A stretch of DNA of 52,496 bases, from the NCBI RefSeq assembly GCF_023333595.1, contig NZ_JAIQZM010000007.1:131267-183762 (forward strand), in the 5' to 3' direction. The DNA is from Argonema galeatum A003/A1 (GTDB taxonomy: Bacteria; Cyanobacteriota; Cyanobacteriia; Cyanobacteriales; Aerosakkonemataceae). How positions within the stretch are numbered: position 1 is the first letter of the stretch; each line of letters starts with the position of its first letter. This document shows, one piece after another, positions 18,201-26,916 of this stretch. Both the position numbers and the translations under genes were made by a program. The notes beneath the pieces are model-generated. The model did no database searches. It was not told where the DNA came from and saw only the letters and a program-made list of their open reading frames with translations.

Positions 18201-21098
18201 TTCTTCATTTTGAACATGAGCTTCAAAATCTAGAGCAAAGTCTTCCTGTTTGTACTCGGCACTGTTTTGGCTTGGGGAAAATGGGTCTGCAAAAATATCA
18301 TCTAAATTATCTTCTGCGCTATCCCAGTTTTCCAAATCCGCTTGGATTGTATCTGTGGGGTTTTCCTCTTCAGTCAGCGCCCAATTTTCGTCACTAGACC
18401 CATCAAACCCATTCGATTCGGTTTCTGCTAATGGTTTGGCGCTAAGGGCATTATCGGAACTACCAAAGAGGTCAAAACCTCCGTCTGAGTCAAAGTCGCT
18501 CATCAGGGACGCCGCGTTTGCATCCCCTTCCGGGCTCATGTTCCAGAAATCTTCGCTTGAACTGTCGGAGAAAATATCCTGGTCAGGTGTGAGCCAACTT
18601 TCATCATCTGGTCTGCTGTCTTGCGATCGCACATTCGGATCTTCAAATTCCTCACCCCAGAACTCGGTTGTTGTTTCTTGGTCTAGGGAGAAGAATGAGT
18701 CTATGCTTTCTTCTGTTCCGAGTACCTGGTGTCGCGCTTGCGGTTCGTTTTGAGTTGCTTCATATATGGCTGCTTCTTGCTTTTTGTCGCTGTATGTGAT
18801 ATCTGCCTCTAGCGTCTGCTCTGACAAAGAGCCAAAATCTAAATCTTGGCTATCCGCAGCAAAATCGTTAAGGTCAAACAGGTCGTTAAAATCAGCCTCA
18901 TCGTTTGCTGCTGACTCTGTAGCGATCTTGATTTCTTGAGGCTGTGCGGGTGTTTCGGCAAATAAATCTAGCTCATCAAAATCATCGGTGAATGCGGCCA
19001 GATCGGCTATTTCTTCTGGGTCGGTTTCATCCGCCCAGGTTATATCCGTATCGTCTAGATCCGAAAAATCTGACTCCCCATTAATTTCTGATTTGAGATT
19101 TGAGATTTGAGGTTCAACTTTTTCTTCTTCAATTTGCAATTCTAAATCTTGCTCTTCATACTCAAAACTTGGGAATTGAGAACTAAAATCTGGGGATTCT
19201 TCCAGGTTTGCGATCTCATCAGCGTTTGCCCAATCATCGTCCCAATCGCTCGAACCCTCTGTTGAGAAGTCGTCTGAAATTTGCTCTGGGGGGGTTTCTG
19301 CTTCAAAACCAATATCTTCCTTTTGGGGAAGTTCTTCCCAAAAGTCATCTTCATCTAAACCGACGAACAATTCACTGAGATTGTCTGTGCTGTCCGGGGA
19401 TGCGTGAGATCCAGGATCGCTTTCGCTCATCCTGACATTGAAATTAAATTCTTGGGCCTCTCCCGACTCCTTTGAGGTGCTTTCTGCCGCGAATGGTTCG
19501 TCAAACAAGCTGAAGTCGTCATCTGACGCTGGCTTTTGTTTTGTTGGTATGGATGAATCTGACTCGAATAGATCGAGTAAAGCATCATCTCCACCATCCT
19601 CGTTATCGAGATCGAGATAAGCTGGTGCTAGAGCTCTCGTGCTGTCTTCTTCAAAAATTGCCTCATCGAATAAGCTGAATTGGTCTTGTGCGACCGCGAG
19701 TTTTTCTGAGCTATCCTCGAACAGATCGGGTAAAGTTTCCTCATCAATATCATCAATAATATCGAGATGATGAGCTAAAGTCACGGGCGATCTATCTTCT
19801 TCATCCTCAGAAAATGAATCATCAAACCAGCTGAAGTCGTCATCCAATTGACCGGACGCGGATCGGGAGGGTTCTGGCGAGACATCCTCGAACAGGTCGG
19901 CGAATTCATTTTCCCCATCCATATCTAACTCGCCGTCCATATCAGGGGCAGACTCAACAGCAGCATCCGCGAGTATTTCTTCTTCTTGCCACGTTGCGTC
20001 TAGCTCCTCTTTCTCGAAAAGATCGGCTAAGCTATTGAGTTCTGCTGCTCCTACCTCTGGGCCTGACGGCTCGGCGGATCTGACGGTATGCGGCGTTTCG
20101 CTCCAAGCGAAGTTATTTAATGCTGTGTCGGGGGTTGTAGCTGCAAAGTCATAATCATTGTCAGAAGATGAGAAGCTGAAGCTATCGGGGACTTCTGTTT
20201 GCTGGGAATCGAACGTGCTTTCAGGGTCGAAAGCAATAGAAAACAGGTCCTCCTCGTCGTCGGATATTTCCAACTCCGATCCCGCTTGGATAAGCGCAGG
20301 CTGAAGCGCTAGCAATTGCTCGCCGATCGAGATATCGTTAGGACGGCCTGCCAGGACTAATTCTTGGGCTGCCTTGATTTCTTTAATGATAACCGGCGCT
20401 AATGTTTGACAGGAATTGTCGGGATTGGCTATCGCATTCTCGGTCATCTGCACCAAGTTAATCCAGGCTGGTAAATTGAACCGTTCGCCAAGTCCAATCA
20501 AGCGGGAGCAACACTCTTGCAGTTGTGGCCGACTATCCGGCCAAGATGGTGGTTTGAATAGCTGCAACATCTGACGCAGCACATCCATCACATCTTGTTT
20601 AAAAGCTGCCAACAGCAACTCTCTAGAGGACCCAGATGGTTTTGGTTGTACAACCGTGGCCTTACTAGGGCCATTTGCCAATAGCTCTAAGTGCTGTTTG
20701 AGTTCTTCAAATACCGGGTCAACCCCCGACATCACACTTTCGGCCAAATCGTCCGTCAGGCCAAAAGGGCCTTGAAGATGCTCTAAAAGTGACTGGAGGG
20801 TATCAAATACCCGCAAAAACAGGTTTTCTAGCTTTCGGTCAACCCGAATTGGACGCTCTTCTAGTTCTTTGAAATAGTCTTCCAGTCTGTGAGAAGTTTT
20901 TTGAATACTGTGAATACCTAGCATTGCTGCCCCCCCTTTAACCGAGTGAGCAGCGCGGAAGACCTCCTTTACCATTTCTGGGTCGTCGATCGTGTTTTGC
21001 AGACTCAGCAAACCCTGCTGAATGGTATTGAGGTGATCCTTGGCCTCTTCAATGAAGTAGCCCAAAATGCGGTGTTTTTGTTCAGGCAGCATAGCCAT
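15291..21098 (-). CDS. hmpE: CheA-type hybrid histidine kinase of pilus motility system
   Basis: 1935 residues. Order: Hpt domain (phosphorylated His51 in AAHSVKGGAAM); a second helical region to ~250; an extremely acidic, low-complexity linker (~270-1270) rich in short DDFSLFDE / DLFEDSSE-like units; a P3-like dimerisation region; HATPase with HLVNNALAHGIES (N box), SFSDDGAGID (G1) and GKGIGMDVV (G2); a CheW-like domain; and a C-terminal receiver (VLIVDDSITVREL, phosphoacceptor in FCDIEMPRMDG). It fits HmpE/PilL-type kinases that control type IV pilus twitching and hormogonium motility. It is the last gene after the CheW and MCP genes but is separated from the MCP by 870 bp of repeats. The linker holds an octamer microsatellite (18088-18135). 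Confidence 0.9.
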   Translation of the reverse strand: MAMLPEQKHRILGYFIEEAKDHLNTIQQGLLSLQNTIDDPEMVKEVFRAAHSVKGGAAMLGIHSIQKTSHRLEDYFKELEERPIRVDRKLENLFLRVFDTLQSLLEHLQGPFGLTDDLAESVMSGVDPVFEELKQHLELLANGPSKATVVQPKPSGSSRELLLAAFKQDVMDVLRQMLQLFKPPSWPDSRPQLQECCSRLIGLGERFNLPAWINLVQMTENAIANPDNSCQTLAPVIIKEIKAAQELVLAGRPNDISIGEQLLALQPALIQAGSELEISDDEEDLFSIAFDPESTFDSQQTEVPDSFSFSSSDNDYDFAATTPDTALNNFAWSETPHTVRSAEPSGPEVGAAELNSLADLFEKEELDATWQEEEILADAAVESAPDMDGELDMDGENEFADLFEDVSPEPSRSASGQLDDDFSWFDDSFSEDEEDRSPVTLAHHLDIIDDIDEETLPDLFEDSSEKLAVAQDQFSLFDEAIFEEDSTRALAPAYLDLDNEDGGDDALLDLFESDSSIPTKQKPASDDDFSLFDEPFAAESTSKESGEAQEFNFNVRMSESDPGSHASPDSTDNLSELFVGLDEDDFWEELPQKEDIGFEAETPPEQISDDFSTEGSSDWDDDWANADEIANLEESPDFSSQFPSFEYEEQDLELQIEEEKVEPQISNLKSEINGESDFSDLDDTDITWADETDPEEIADLAAFTDDFDELDLFAETPAQPQEIKIATESAANDEADFNDLFDLNDFAADSQDLDFGSLSEQTLEADITYSDKKQEAAIYEATQNEPQARHQVLGTEESIDSFFSLDQETTTEFWGEEFEDPNVRSQDSRPDDESWLTPDQDIFSDSSSEDFWNMSPEGDANAASLMSDFDSDGGFDLFGSSDNALSAKPLAETESNGFDGSSDENWALTEEENPTDTIQADLENWDSAEDNLDDIFADPFSPSQNSAEYKQEDFALDFEAHVQNEEITVNPEGSTEENWMDWDTPQSEEGQRGRGAEGQRGRGAEETEAPVVDGTLDDFETSDFFDGSTATGMDFIDLPQTEMSRENDSDERETLAWLEDDFSTELDTSQELAQEDSDEEENDAFLALFQNPEDEEQDFSLNLETHRESGESQSSIEDFQLESFDDPAEFDFENGDVAGSSINEAGTGETEEHNLPLVSSEAQAGGDSLLDDFAELEGLLSVESSPSLTQERSVNTLESTVNALDDFAELEALLESESLEKPKTAAPRAAQSTPSVSSPVTEKGDTFDDDFAELERMVADADKGPGGMSGQKQRTAQAAPQKRQTRAWFEQTMKVPVKHMDNLSNLVGELVVNRNTLEQDQERLRLCLDNLLNQVQQLSDVGARMQDLYERTLLEASLLASRKNYRSSLSESSMFAHQLGGGDYDPLEMDRFTGFHSLSQEMIELIVRVRESTSDIEFVTDETEQVSRQFRQVSTQLQEGLTRARMVPFGEIERVFPLLRYVREKAAESGKEAEIRIEGRETLIDKLILEHFSDPLKHLVNNALAHGIESPEVRQRAGKPPVGRISIRAFHQGNQTVISFSDDGAGIDVDRVKAKAIEKGLITRDEGKTISRHDVHQLIYHPGFSVKDEADLLAGKGIGMDVVLTSLSEIRGTITTDSTPGKGTTFTIRLPLTLSICKALCCLSEKARIAFPMDGVEDALDIEKDRIQINEEGNQCIPWRDMILPFRPLSDLMTYHRQLGRGSVYGGSKEEDTISIVVLRTAGNFIALQVDQVLGEQEIVIKQIEGPIPKPLGVAGATVLGDGRIMPIGDVLELIDLSLGRIQQGGNIWRDRGTSITIEEKPVEPTVLIVDDSITVRELLSMTFNKAGYRVEQARDGQEAWDKLKSGLPCEIVFCDIEMPRMDGLELLSRLQKDPDLNHLPVAMLTSRGAEKHRQMAVERGARGYFTKPYLEEALLDAASRMLKGEVLVTSSSNA
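18088..18135. repeat. Octamer microsatellite GCCCCTCT x6 inside hmpE
   Basis: Six perfect tandem copies of GCCCCTCT (48 bp) within the coding sequence. On the coding strand three units encode the eight residues GQRGRGAE, so six units keep the frame. Gain or loss of one or two units would shift the frame and cut off the kinase domains. The basic Arg/Gly product is very unlike the surrounding acidic linker. Confidence 0.95.
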
Positions 21099-21186
21099 GT
21101 CCCCATAAGAGTGCTTATTAGCGTTAGCTTTCGCTTGCGCGTCAGCGTCCTTGCTCCGTGCTGAGATTTAGATTTTATTCTTTATC

Positions 21187-21602
21187 AGAAATTTGGGTCT
21201 AAAACCCCGTCCTTCCAGGACGGCTTCTAAAATGCTAGGATTGTATCGTCAAGGTTGAACTCGCAACGCCCTCGTGAAACGGTTGAGAGACACACTTTTA
21301 GGCGTAAAGCATTGGGCAAAGAGCGGCGAAAACTCTTAAAACAGCTAGGGATTAAAAAAATCACATCCCACCACCAGAAAACCGATAATTTTGACAGGAA
21401 ATGTAGGGCGGGGCACGCCCGAACACTAGGTTCGTATCCTAGTACGCTTGGGGAGATAGACTCTCTGGGATTCACTAAGTTAGGCTCGTTAATGAGTGCT
21501 ACCGCACGGTTAATTGGTTTAAGCATTGCCGCAAGGATAGTGGGTTTTAAAGTCGTTCGTAGAGCCAAGAATCCTCGTGCGTTCACGCCGAGGAGTGTCA
21601 AG
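21187..21602. mobile_element. Probable IS200/IS605-type element remnant
   Basis: The segment begins with a hairpin CCGTCCTTCCAGGACGG (21192-21208). It ends with a bulged hairpin around CCTCGTGCGTTCACGCCGAGG followed by AGTGTCAA, the form of the right end of many cyanobacterial TnpB elements. Between them are frames of up to 147 codons (21255-21698, plus) whose product I do not recognise as TnpB or IscB. I take this as a decayed element; its assignment rests on the ends only. Confidence 0.4.
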
Positions 21603-21625
21603 ACCGACACTCTAGTTAAGAGAAC

Positions 21626-21749
21626 AGGACTAAAGCCCCTGTCACACTTAAATCAACTTGTAGGGTGCGTCAGACGAAGTTATACATCGATAGAATAAGG
21701 GTTTGTGCCTCTTACGCACCCTACTAATTGTGCCAGGGGCTTTAGTCCT
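21626..21749. repeat. Nested palindromic MITE-like repeat
   Basis: Outer arms of 20 bases with one mismatch (AGGACTAAAGCCCCTGTCAC at 21626 and its complement at 21730-21749) enclose inner arms GTAGGGTGCGT (21660) / ACGCACCCTAC (21714). There is no coding capacity. This looks like a dispersed miniature element in the gap between the CheA and MCP genes. Confidence 0.7.
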
Positions 21750-21924
21750 AGAGAAAAAAGTCTTTGACTTTAAATACAGCAGTCGTTACTCGGTACTCAG
21801 CACTTTTGTGGATACCTCTAATTTATCTTAACGCCACAGTCACATAGGTTATAGTTAAATGCCTGAGACGCAAAGGATTTTTGAATGCGTGAATGAGTGA
21901 CTTTTGCTCTTCGGCACTAGGGCT

Positions 21925-21974
21925 GCTAAACAAACCACCGCCATACCTTTTGGGTTGGCGGTGGTTTGTTTAGC
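21925..21974 (-). terminator. Strong hairpin overlapping the MCP stop codon
   Basis: Perfect 18-bp arms GCTAAACAAACCACCGCC (21925-21942) and complement (21957-21974) with a 14-base loop. The TAA stop of the MCP gene is inside the arm. As it lies between the MCP and the CheA gene, it probably reduces read-through into CheA or protects the 3' end of the upstream message. Confidence 0.7.
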
Positions 21975-24879
21975 GTTCTGCTGTTTCCACGCGGAAGCGT
22001 TCCACCGATGTAAGCAGGTCTCGCGCTACGCCCACCAAGTGTTGCAAGGAGCCTGACACGCGCTGAGCTTCTTGAGAAGTTTCTTGAGCGGTCAACTCTA
22101 CGGATTGCACCACTTGGGCAACGTTGTAGGAAGTTTGGGTTTGCTGCACGGTATCGGCGGTGATGGAGCGTACCAGGGCGTCAATGCGATTTGACACTTG
22201 AATAATATCGTCAAGGCTGCGCTTGGATTGATCTGCCCGTTTGGTAACTTCAATCACCTGCTGGGTTGCTTCTTCCATTGCCATCATTACCGAGCCGGTT
22301 TCGCTTTGGATTTGCAACACAATCTGTTCGATTTCCTTGAGTGCTTTTGCGGCTCGGTCTGCCAATTGCCGCACTTCATCTGCCACGATCGCAAAGCCTC
22401 GGCCTGCTTCTCCCGCACGAGCCGCTTCAATACTAGCGTTAAGTGCCAACAGGTTGGTACGCGATGCGATTTGAGCGATCAAAGCCACAATTTTGGCAAT
22501 TTCCTGGGAAGATTCGGCGAGGCGCTTCACCTTCCGCGTGGTTTCTGCCACTGTTTCTCGAATGCCCAAGATACTGGCTACCGTTCTCTCTACAGCTTCG
22601 CCGCCCCTAAGAGCCATCGCAGAAGCGCTGCGAGCCACCTCTTCCGCTTGTTTGGCATTATCTGCTACCCGTCGAATCAACTCAGTCATGCCTTGAACTT
22701 GATTGAGCGTCACGGCGAGTTCTTCGGCTTGTCTGAGGGCATCAGCGGACAATTCGCGGGCAAACCTTTCGTTATCCGAGGCACCCTTATTAACTTGACG
22801 CGCTGCCATTTTCACCTGTTGTACGATGTCGCGCAGGTTTTGAATGGTCAAGTTAAACGCATCGGCGACAGCTCCCAATACGTCTGCTGTGACTTCAGCT
22901 TGTACGGTTAAGTCGCCTCTGGCGGCTCCTTCCACATCATCCAGCAAGCGGATCACCTGACGTTGCAAATCTTCTTTAGCCTGCTCTTGTTCTTCGGCTC
23001 TGCGTGTTGCTTCGCTGGTGGTGGTGAGCATGATGCGAGTCATCTGGTTGAAGCCAGCAGCCAATTGACCCAGCTCATCCTCTGAGAAAACCGTGGCTTG
23101 CAAATTCAGGTTGCCTTGGGAGACGGCATCGAACTGACTTTGCAGATCTGAGGTGGCGCGGCGGATATGCTTTTCTGTCAGTCCTACCATCACCAGGGTA
23201 GCGCCAGAACTGACGATTCCCGCTATACCAGCCATTGCCAAGCCGGTGTATTGGAGTTGCTTGAGTGCGTCCTCGTTCTTTGGTTTGTAGAAAATTTGAC
23301 TGCTCAGGCTGATGACGGCGACGGCAACTGCCGAGATAGTACCGACAACCCCAGCAGTGATCCAGCGTTTCTGGGCCATTGAGGAGTTATCGAAGAAAGC
23401 GAGCCAGCCTTGTTCGACTGTGACGCTAGGTTCGAGGCTGCGACTATCGGCGGGTTGGGGGATAAAAATTGGTGGCTCGGTGGTCGGAAATATGTCATCA
23501 TCCCCAAAGGCCGAGCGATCGCTAGTATCCTCCCGATCTGTTTGGATTCTGCTGCCTGTCGTTGTACTGCCTCCTCCTTCATACCCGAACCCGGAAGAAC
23601 TACTTGTGGGAGTTGCTAGGCTGCCTGAATCCTCAAGGTTTTCAAAATCGGGTATATTCCCCAGATCGTCGTCAAATTCATCAAATTCTTCCAAAAAGCC
23701 GATTGTCCCCTTCCCCATCTGTGCATCTGATGGCATCTGGGACGCTCTGTAGGATATTTCATCGCTTCTGTCGCTTTCGTCACCGAAGGCAGCGTCAAAA
23801 GCATCCATGTCAAAGTTGTTTTGGGAATTGTAACCATTTCGATCGGCTGTGTCCGCCCATGTGGGGCGTAAGTTTTGACCTGATGGGGCGTATGGCTCTT
23901 CTCCTCCCAATAAAATTGTTTCATCTTCAGTAACTGGGCCTCTAAAGTAAGTAGGAGGCTCCGATCCCGCTTTATCTTTGCCTATTTTGGAGCTAGGGAC
24001 TTCAGCCGCTTGAGATTGGGAATTATCGAAGTACGCTTGCTCTTGGGATGGCGTAAATGTCGCGTCAAATTGATGACCTGGCGGGTAAAGTTCGGGTTCG
24101 TCCTCATAGTTAGATTGAGCTACGCCCATTGGGCTTTCTCTAGAGAAGGGCGAATCTTCGCCCGGTACTTCTTCTGTATAGTTTTCCCAGTTTTGGTTTT
24201 CATCCATCGACAGCCATTGCTGCGACTCTGGGTTAAGCTCATCCGAATAGTATTCCGGCTCTGCTGTGTAGCCAACTGATTCTTGAGCGGTTGCAAACGG
24301 ATCGATAAAAGCGGTTGCGTCCTCCTCGTTTGCTCCTGCGTCATACTCATCATTCGATTGGGCAAAAGGATTGTCCAACTGTTGGTCGAATTGGGGCGCA
24401 GGGGCAGACGGGGGATACTGATATTCGTCATCGCCATCAAGATCCAAACCGTTCAAAGTCAGTCCATTACTGCCGTTGGCGGCGGCATATTGGTCTTCTT
24501 GCCATTCATTTTGCTCATCTGAAAAGTCTGGGGAATCGATCGTGTAGGTATCGTTTCCATCGTAGTCTTCTGGACTTTCCGGTTCGGTGTCATCGGACGG
24601 TGGAGTTTCGCATTGACTAACGTACTCCAGGCCATTGTTGGCATAATTAACATACTCGTCGTCGTCCGTGAGGGTCAGTACTAACTGATACTGTTGCCGT
24701 GCTTGGTCATATTCTTGCAAACCGCAGGATATATGACCCCGGAGTAGACGGATGCCCGGATCTTCGGGAAAATCTTCTACGAGTCGATCGACTATTACAG
24801 CCGCATCCTCGTAGTTGCCTTGCATATAGGCTGTTTCAGCCTGCTTATATTTCTGCTTATAATCTGTACTGGATGCCAT
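21970..24879 (-). CDS. hmpD: Methyl-accepting chemotaxis protein with TPR-like N-terminus
   Basis: 969 residues. GGGAGGAGG precedes the ATG. Residues ~1-75 look like TPR repeats ([20 protein letters not shown]). An acidic disordered region follows to ~490. Two membrane helices ([40 protein letters not shown]) span ~505-570, then HAMP-like segments, and the signalling coiled coil with the conserved tip [18 protein letters not shown] plus [16 protein letters not shown]. It lacks the bilin-binding GAF domains of the phototaxis receptor PixJ, so it matches HmpD/PilJ better. It has almost no periplasmic loop, so the input signal is probably sensed in the cytoplasm or through partners. It follows CheW by about 85 bp. 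Confidence 0.9.
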   Translation of the reverse strand: MASSTDYKQKYKQAETAYMQGNYEDAAVIVDRLVEDFPEDPGIRLLRGHISCGLQEYDQARQQYQLVLTLTDDDEYVNYANNGLEYVSQCETPPSDDTEPESPEDYDGNDTYTIDSPDFSDEQNEWQEDQYAAANGSNGLTLNGLDLDGDDEYQYPPSAPAPQFDQQLDNPFAQSNDEYDAGANEEDATAFIDPFATAQESVGYTAEPEYYSDELNPESQQWLSMDENQNWENYTEEVPGEDSPFSRESPMGVAQSNYEDEPELYPPGHQFDATFTPSQEQAYFDNSQSQAAEVPSSKIGKDKAGSEPPTYFRGPVTEDETILLGGEEPYAPSGQNLRPTWADTADRNGYNSQNNFDMDAFDAAFGDESDRSDEISYRASQMPSDAQMGKGTIGFLEEFDEFDDDLGNIPDFENLEDSGSLATPTSSSSGFGYEGGGSTTTGSRIQTDREDTSDRSAFGDDDIFPTTEPPIFIPQPADSRSLEPSVTVEQGWLAFFDNSSMAQKRWITAGVVGTISAVAVAVISLSSQIFYKPKNEDALKQLQYTGLAMAGIAGIVSSGATLVMVGLTEKHIRRATSDLQSQFDAVSQGNLNLQATVFSEDELGQLAAGFNQMTRIMLTTTSEATRRAEEQEQAKEDLQRQVIRLLDDVEGAARGDLTVQAEVTADVLGAVADAFNLTIQNLRDIVQQVKMAARQVNKGASDNERFARELSADALRQAEELAVTLNQVQGMTELIRRVADNAKQAEEVARSASAMALRGGEAVERTVASILGIRETVAETTRKVKRLAESSQEIAKIVALIAQIASRTNLLALNASIEAARAGEAGRGFAIVADEVRQLADRAAKALKEIEQIVLQIQSETGSVMMAMEEATQQVIEVTKRADQSKRSLDDIIQVSNRIDALVRSITADTVQQTQTSYNVAQVVQSVELTAQETSQEAQRVSGSLQHLVGVARDLLTSVERFRVETAER

Positions 24880-24892
24880 TTGCCTCCTCCCA

Positions 24893-24920
24893 AAAAATTA
24901 AAAATTAAAAATTAAAAATT
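24893..24920. repeat. Heptamer array AAAAATT x4
   Basis: Four exact copies of AAAAATT between CheW and the MCP start, followed by a complementary T-rich stretch (TTAATTTCTAATTTTTAA), so it could also fold. A similar spacer with AAAAGTC-type units lies between CheY and CheW (25512-25575). Confidence 0.85.
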
Positions 24921-24963
24921 AAAAGTTTATTTTAGCTTTTTAATTTCTAATTTTTAACCGTTC

Positions 24964-25503
24964 TTATGCTGCCCACCGGGCCGATCGCAGAATTGCCACC
25001 TGATCCAGCAGTCGCAGACACTGATTTGCTTCATTTGCTTCAATGTCAAACACCCACTCACCCCGAAGGAAGGGTGCCATGCTATCTGGCGCATTGTTCG
25101 GCATCTGCACTAGATCCACATCAAGCCAGTCCATACCAACAATCTGGTCAACTGCCAACCCTAACATTGTGTCTTGATCTTCGATCGCTATCACCGGAAT
25201 CTCCGGTCGGTCTGTATTCAACGGAACTTGGTCTCCGAGAAACTGCCCCAAGTCAGCGACCCAAATCACCCGTCCCCTAAAGTTTAGAGTTCCCAAAAGC
25301 AAAGGAGATACATTTGGAATAGGAGTAATCCGGTCGGGAGGCTGAGAGATTACCTCGCGGATGCCTATTGCTCCCAGTGCCAGTTCCATACCGGAAGCAA
25401 CGTAAAATCGTAGGTGCAACTCACCTTCAGGACTTTCTAATTGCTGGAATTCGGGAGCCTGATCGTGGCCTCTGCTAGTTAAAAAGTCGGGACTCCCAAC
25501 CAT
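24964..25503 (-). CDS. hmpC: CheW-like adaptor protein
   Basis: 179 residues from the ATG at 25501-25503, which has GGAGG at good spacing; the in-frame ATG six bases upstream is too close to that site. The CheW fold is visible in LHLRFYVASGMELALGAIGI, ITPIPNVSPLLLGTLNFRGR, VIWVADLGQFLG and AVDQIVGMDWLD. CheW links receptors to the CheA kinase. It sits between the CheY and MCP genes, the expected order in pil/hmp loci. It has an unusual N-terminal extension of about 25 residues (SPDFLTSRGHDQAPEF). Confidence 0.88.
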   Translation of the reverse strand: MVGSPDFLTSRGHDQAPEFQQLESPEGELHLRFYVASGMELALGAIGIREVISQPPDRITPIPNVSPLLLGTLNFRGRVIWVADLGQFLGDQVPLNTDRPEIPVIAIEDQDTMLGLAVDQIVGMDWLDVDLVQMPNNAPDSMAPFLRGEWVFDIEANEANQCLRLLDQVAILRSARWAA

Positions 25504-25614
25504 AAACATCCTCCATCAAAAGTCAAAAGTTAAAAATCACTCATTTAAAAGTCAGGCATTCAAAAGTCACTCATTTAGCTGTTTGCTCTCTTACCTATGA
25601 CCAATAACCAACAA

Positions 25615-25980
25615 CTATCCCCGCAGGAGTTGTTTGACCGTTCCAATCAGTTCTGTTGGCTGAAACGGTTTAGCGATGTAGGCATCCGCCCCCTGTTTCA
25701 TGCCCCAGTAGCGATCGAATTCTTCTCCTTTTGAAGAACACATCACTACTGGTACATTTTGGGTTTTAGGATCGGCCTTGAGGCGACGGCAAAGTTCATA
25801 GCCGTTCATCCTGGGCATCACAATATCCAAGACCACTAAGTCAGGACAACGACCCTGAATGTATTCCATTGCTTCGACCCCATCGCTGGCCACGGTCACA
25901 TTCAGTCCACTTCCTTTCAAGAGGTCTGAGATCATCTCCCGTTGGGTGACGCTGTCTTCCACAACCAGAACCGTACTCAT
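25615..25980 (-). CDS. hmpB: CheY-like response regulator
   Basis: 121 residues, a single receiver domain: acidic pair in VLVVEDSVTQREM, phosphoacceptor Asp in LVVLDIVMPRMNGYEL, Thr/Ser position in VVMCSSKGEEFD and conserved Lys in AYIAKPFQPTE. There is no output domain, so it acts by protein contact, presumably on pilus motors, as PilH/HmpB do. The gene at 33021 encodes a close paralogue. A transposase fragment lies directly upstream (26001-26488), between this gene and the PatA-type regulator, so they may no longer share a transcript. Confidence 0.92.
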   Translation of the reverse strand: MSTVLVVEDSVTQREMISDLLKGSGLNVTVASDGVEAMEYIQGRCPDLVVLDIVMPRMNGYELCRRLKADPKTQNVPVVMCSSKGEEFDRYWGMKQGADAYIAKPFQPTELIGTVKQLLRG

Positions 25981-26000
25981 AACTTTTTACCTGATGTTTA

Positions 26001-26488
26001 TGTAGGAAATCTTGACGTGAATTGCTTACGAGTAAGCGCCAAGCGCAGGCTACGCAAACGTACACTTTAGCAACAACTTTTCTATACTTGCGTCTTGAAT
26101 TACTATCGTCTTTTTGAGTTAATTTCTGTTGTTGACCTTTATGGTTTTTTTCGAGCTTGGCCAGATGCGTGGGATTGTCGTATAAGAATACTTTTTCACC
26201 ATTTCTGGCAACAGCAAAATGTTTCAACCCCAAATCAATGCCATAAATTTCACCTTCGGTAGTTGTCGTATTTTCGCCTTCTACCTCAAACAGGATAGAC
26301 GCAAAGTATTTACCTGAAGGTGTTTCGCTGACCGTTACAGTCTTAATTTTCTCTTCTATCGGGCGCTGTATTTTAGCTTTCAATTCGCCAATATTGCCAT
26401 GAAATTTGATAATCCCATCTAAAACTTTGACGTTTTGCGGGTATTGAGCAGACTGTTTACCTTTCTTTGATACCACCTTGCGTAGCAC
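26001..26488 (-). pseudogene. Truncated TnpB (IS200/IS605 OrfB) with internal deletion
   Basis: It keeps the GTG start context (GGTGAGATTGAGTGCTACGC, like that of the intact TnpB at 28450). After MLRKVV it jumps straight to SKKGKQSAQYPQNVKVLDG, which in the intact copy lies about 100 codons later. It then follows the intact protein through YGIDLGLKHFAVARNGEKV and SRRKYRKVVAKVY. An inserted stretch and NSRQDFLHK follow, ending about 20 bases before the CheY start. The RuvC glutamate, zinc finger and last aspartate are lost. The open frame runs on into CheY out of frame, which is not meaningful. Confidence 0.9.
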
Positions 26489-26585
26489 TCAATCTCACCC
26501 CCTTATTGCTATTTAGTGATTGCGATCATCATATTACCATGAAATCAATCATTCCCGAAAATATCGTTGCTTTGCTCTTGTTGGC

Positions 26586-26640
26586 TGGTTTTATTCATCC
26601 CTGCCTAAAACGTAGGTATTTTATGGTGTTTATAGGTAGG
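26586..26640 (-). mobile_element. Left-end hairpin of the decayed TnpB element
   Basis: TTCATCCC...CTAAAACGTAGGTATTT...TGTTTATAGGTAGGGAC is nearly repeated at 34120-34175 and structurally resembles 28290-28332, upstream of the intact TnpB. I read all three as IS200/IS605 subterminal hairpins. The rest of the 26490-26916 gap shows no gene that I can recognise. Confidence 0.55.
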
Positions 26641-26916
26641 GACATAGGCGCGACATTTTGTTAAAGGTAAGGCTGCATTGAGGTTGACCCTCTGGCCTTG
26701 CTAATGACTAAAGTATCTCGCATCGTTATCCAATAGTGTACAATTAGTCCAAGCGTGGGGAAGCGTTTAGTCCCTCTGTAAAGAGAGAACGATCGAGCAA
26801 TCGGATGAGCTAAGTGGGCGATAAGCTGCATAAACGGTCGAAAGGTAAAGATAGTGCGCTGAGAACGTCCAAAAGTAAATTAATTCGACGAACCAAGAAT
26901 AGAAGCTTGCTAGACG

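Noticed and set aside
21255..21698. Plus-strand 147-codon frame in the gap between MCP and CheA
   Set aside because: No recognisable domain, lies across inverted repeats and element ends, and an opposite-strand frame of similar length exists; probably chance within debris.
22198..22911. Plus-strand 237-codon frame inside the MCP gene
   Set aside because: Antisense to the conserved MCP signalling domain; composition is typical of a shadow frame.
25841..26488. A 215-codon minus-strand frame joining a TnpB fragment to the CheY start
   Set aside because: The C-terminal part is CheY read in the wrong frame; only the TnpB-derived portion is meaningful and it is a pseudogene.
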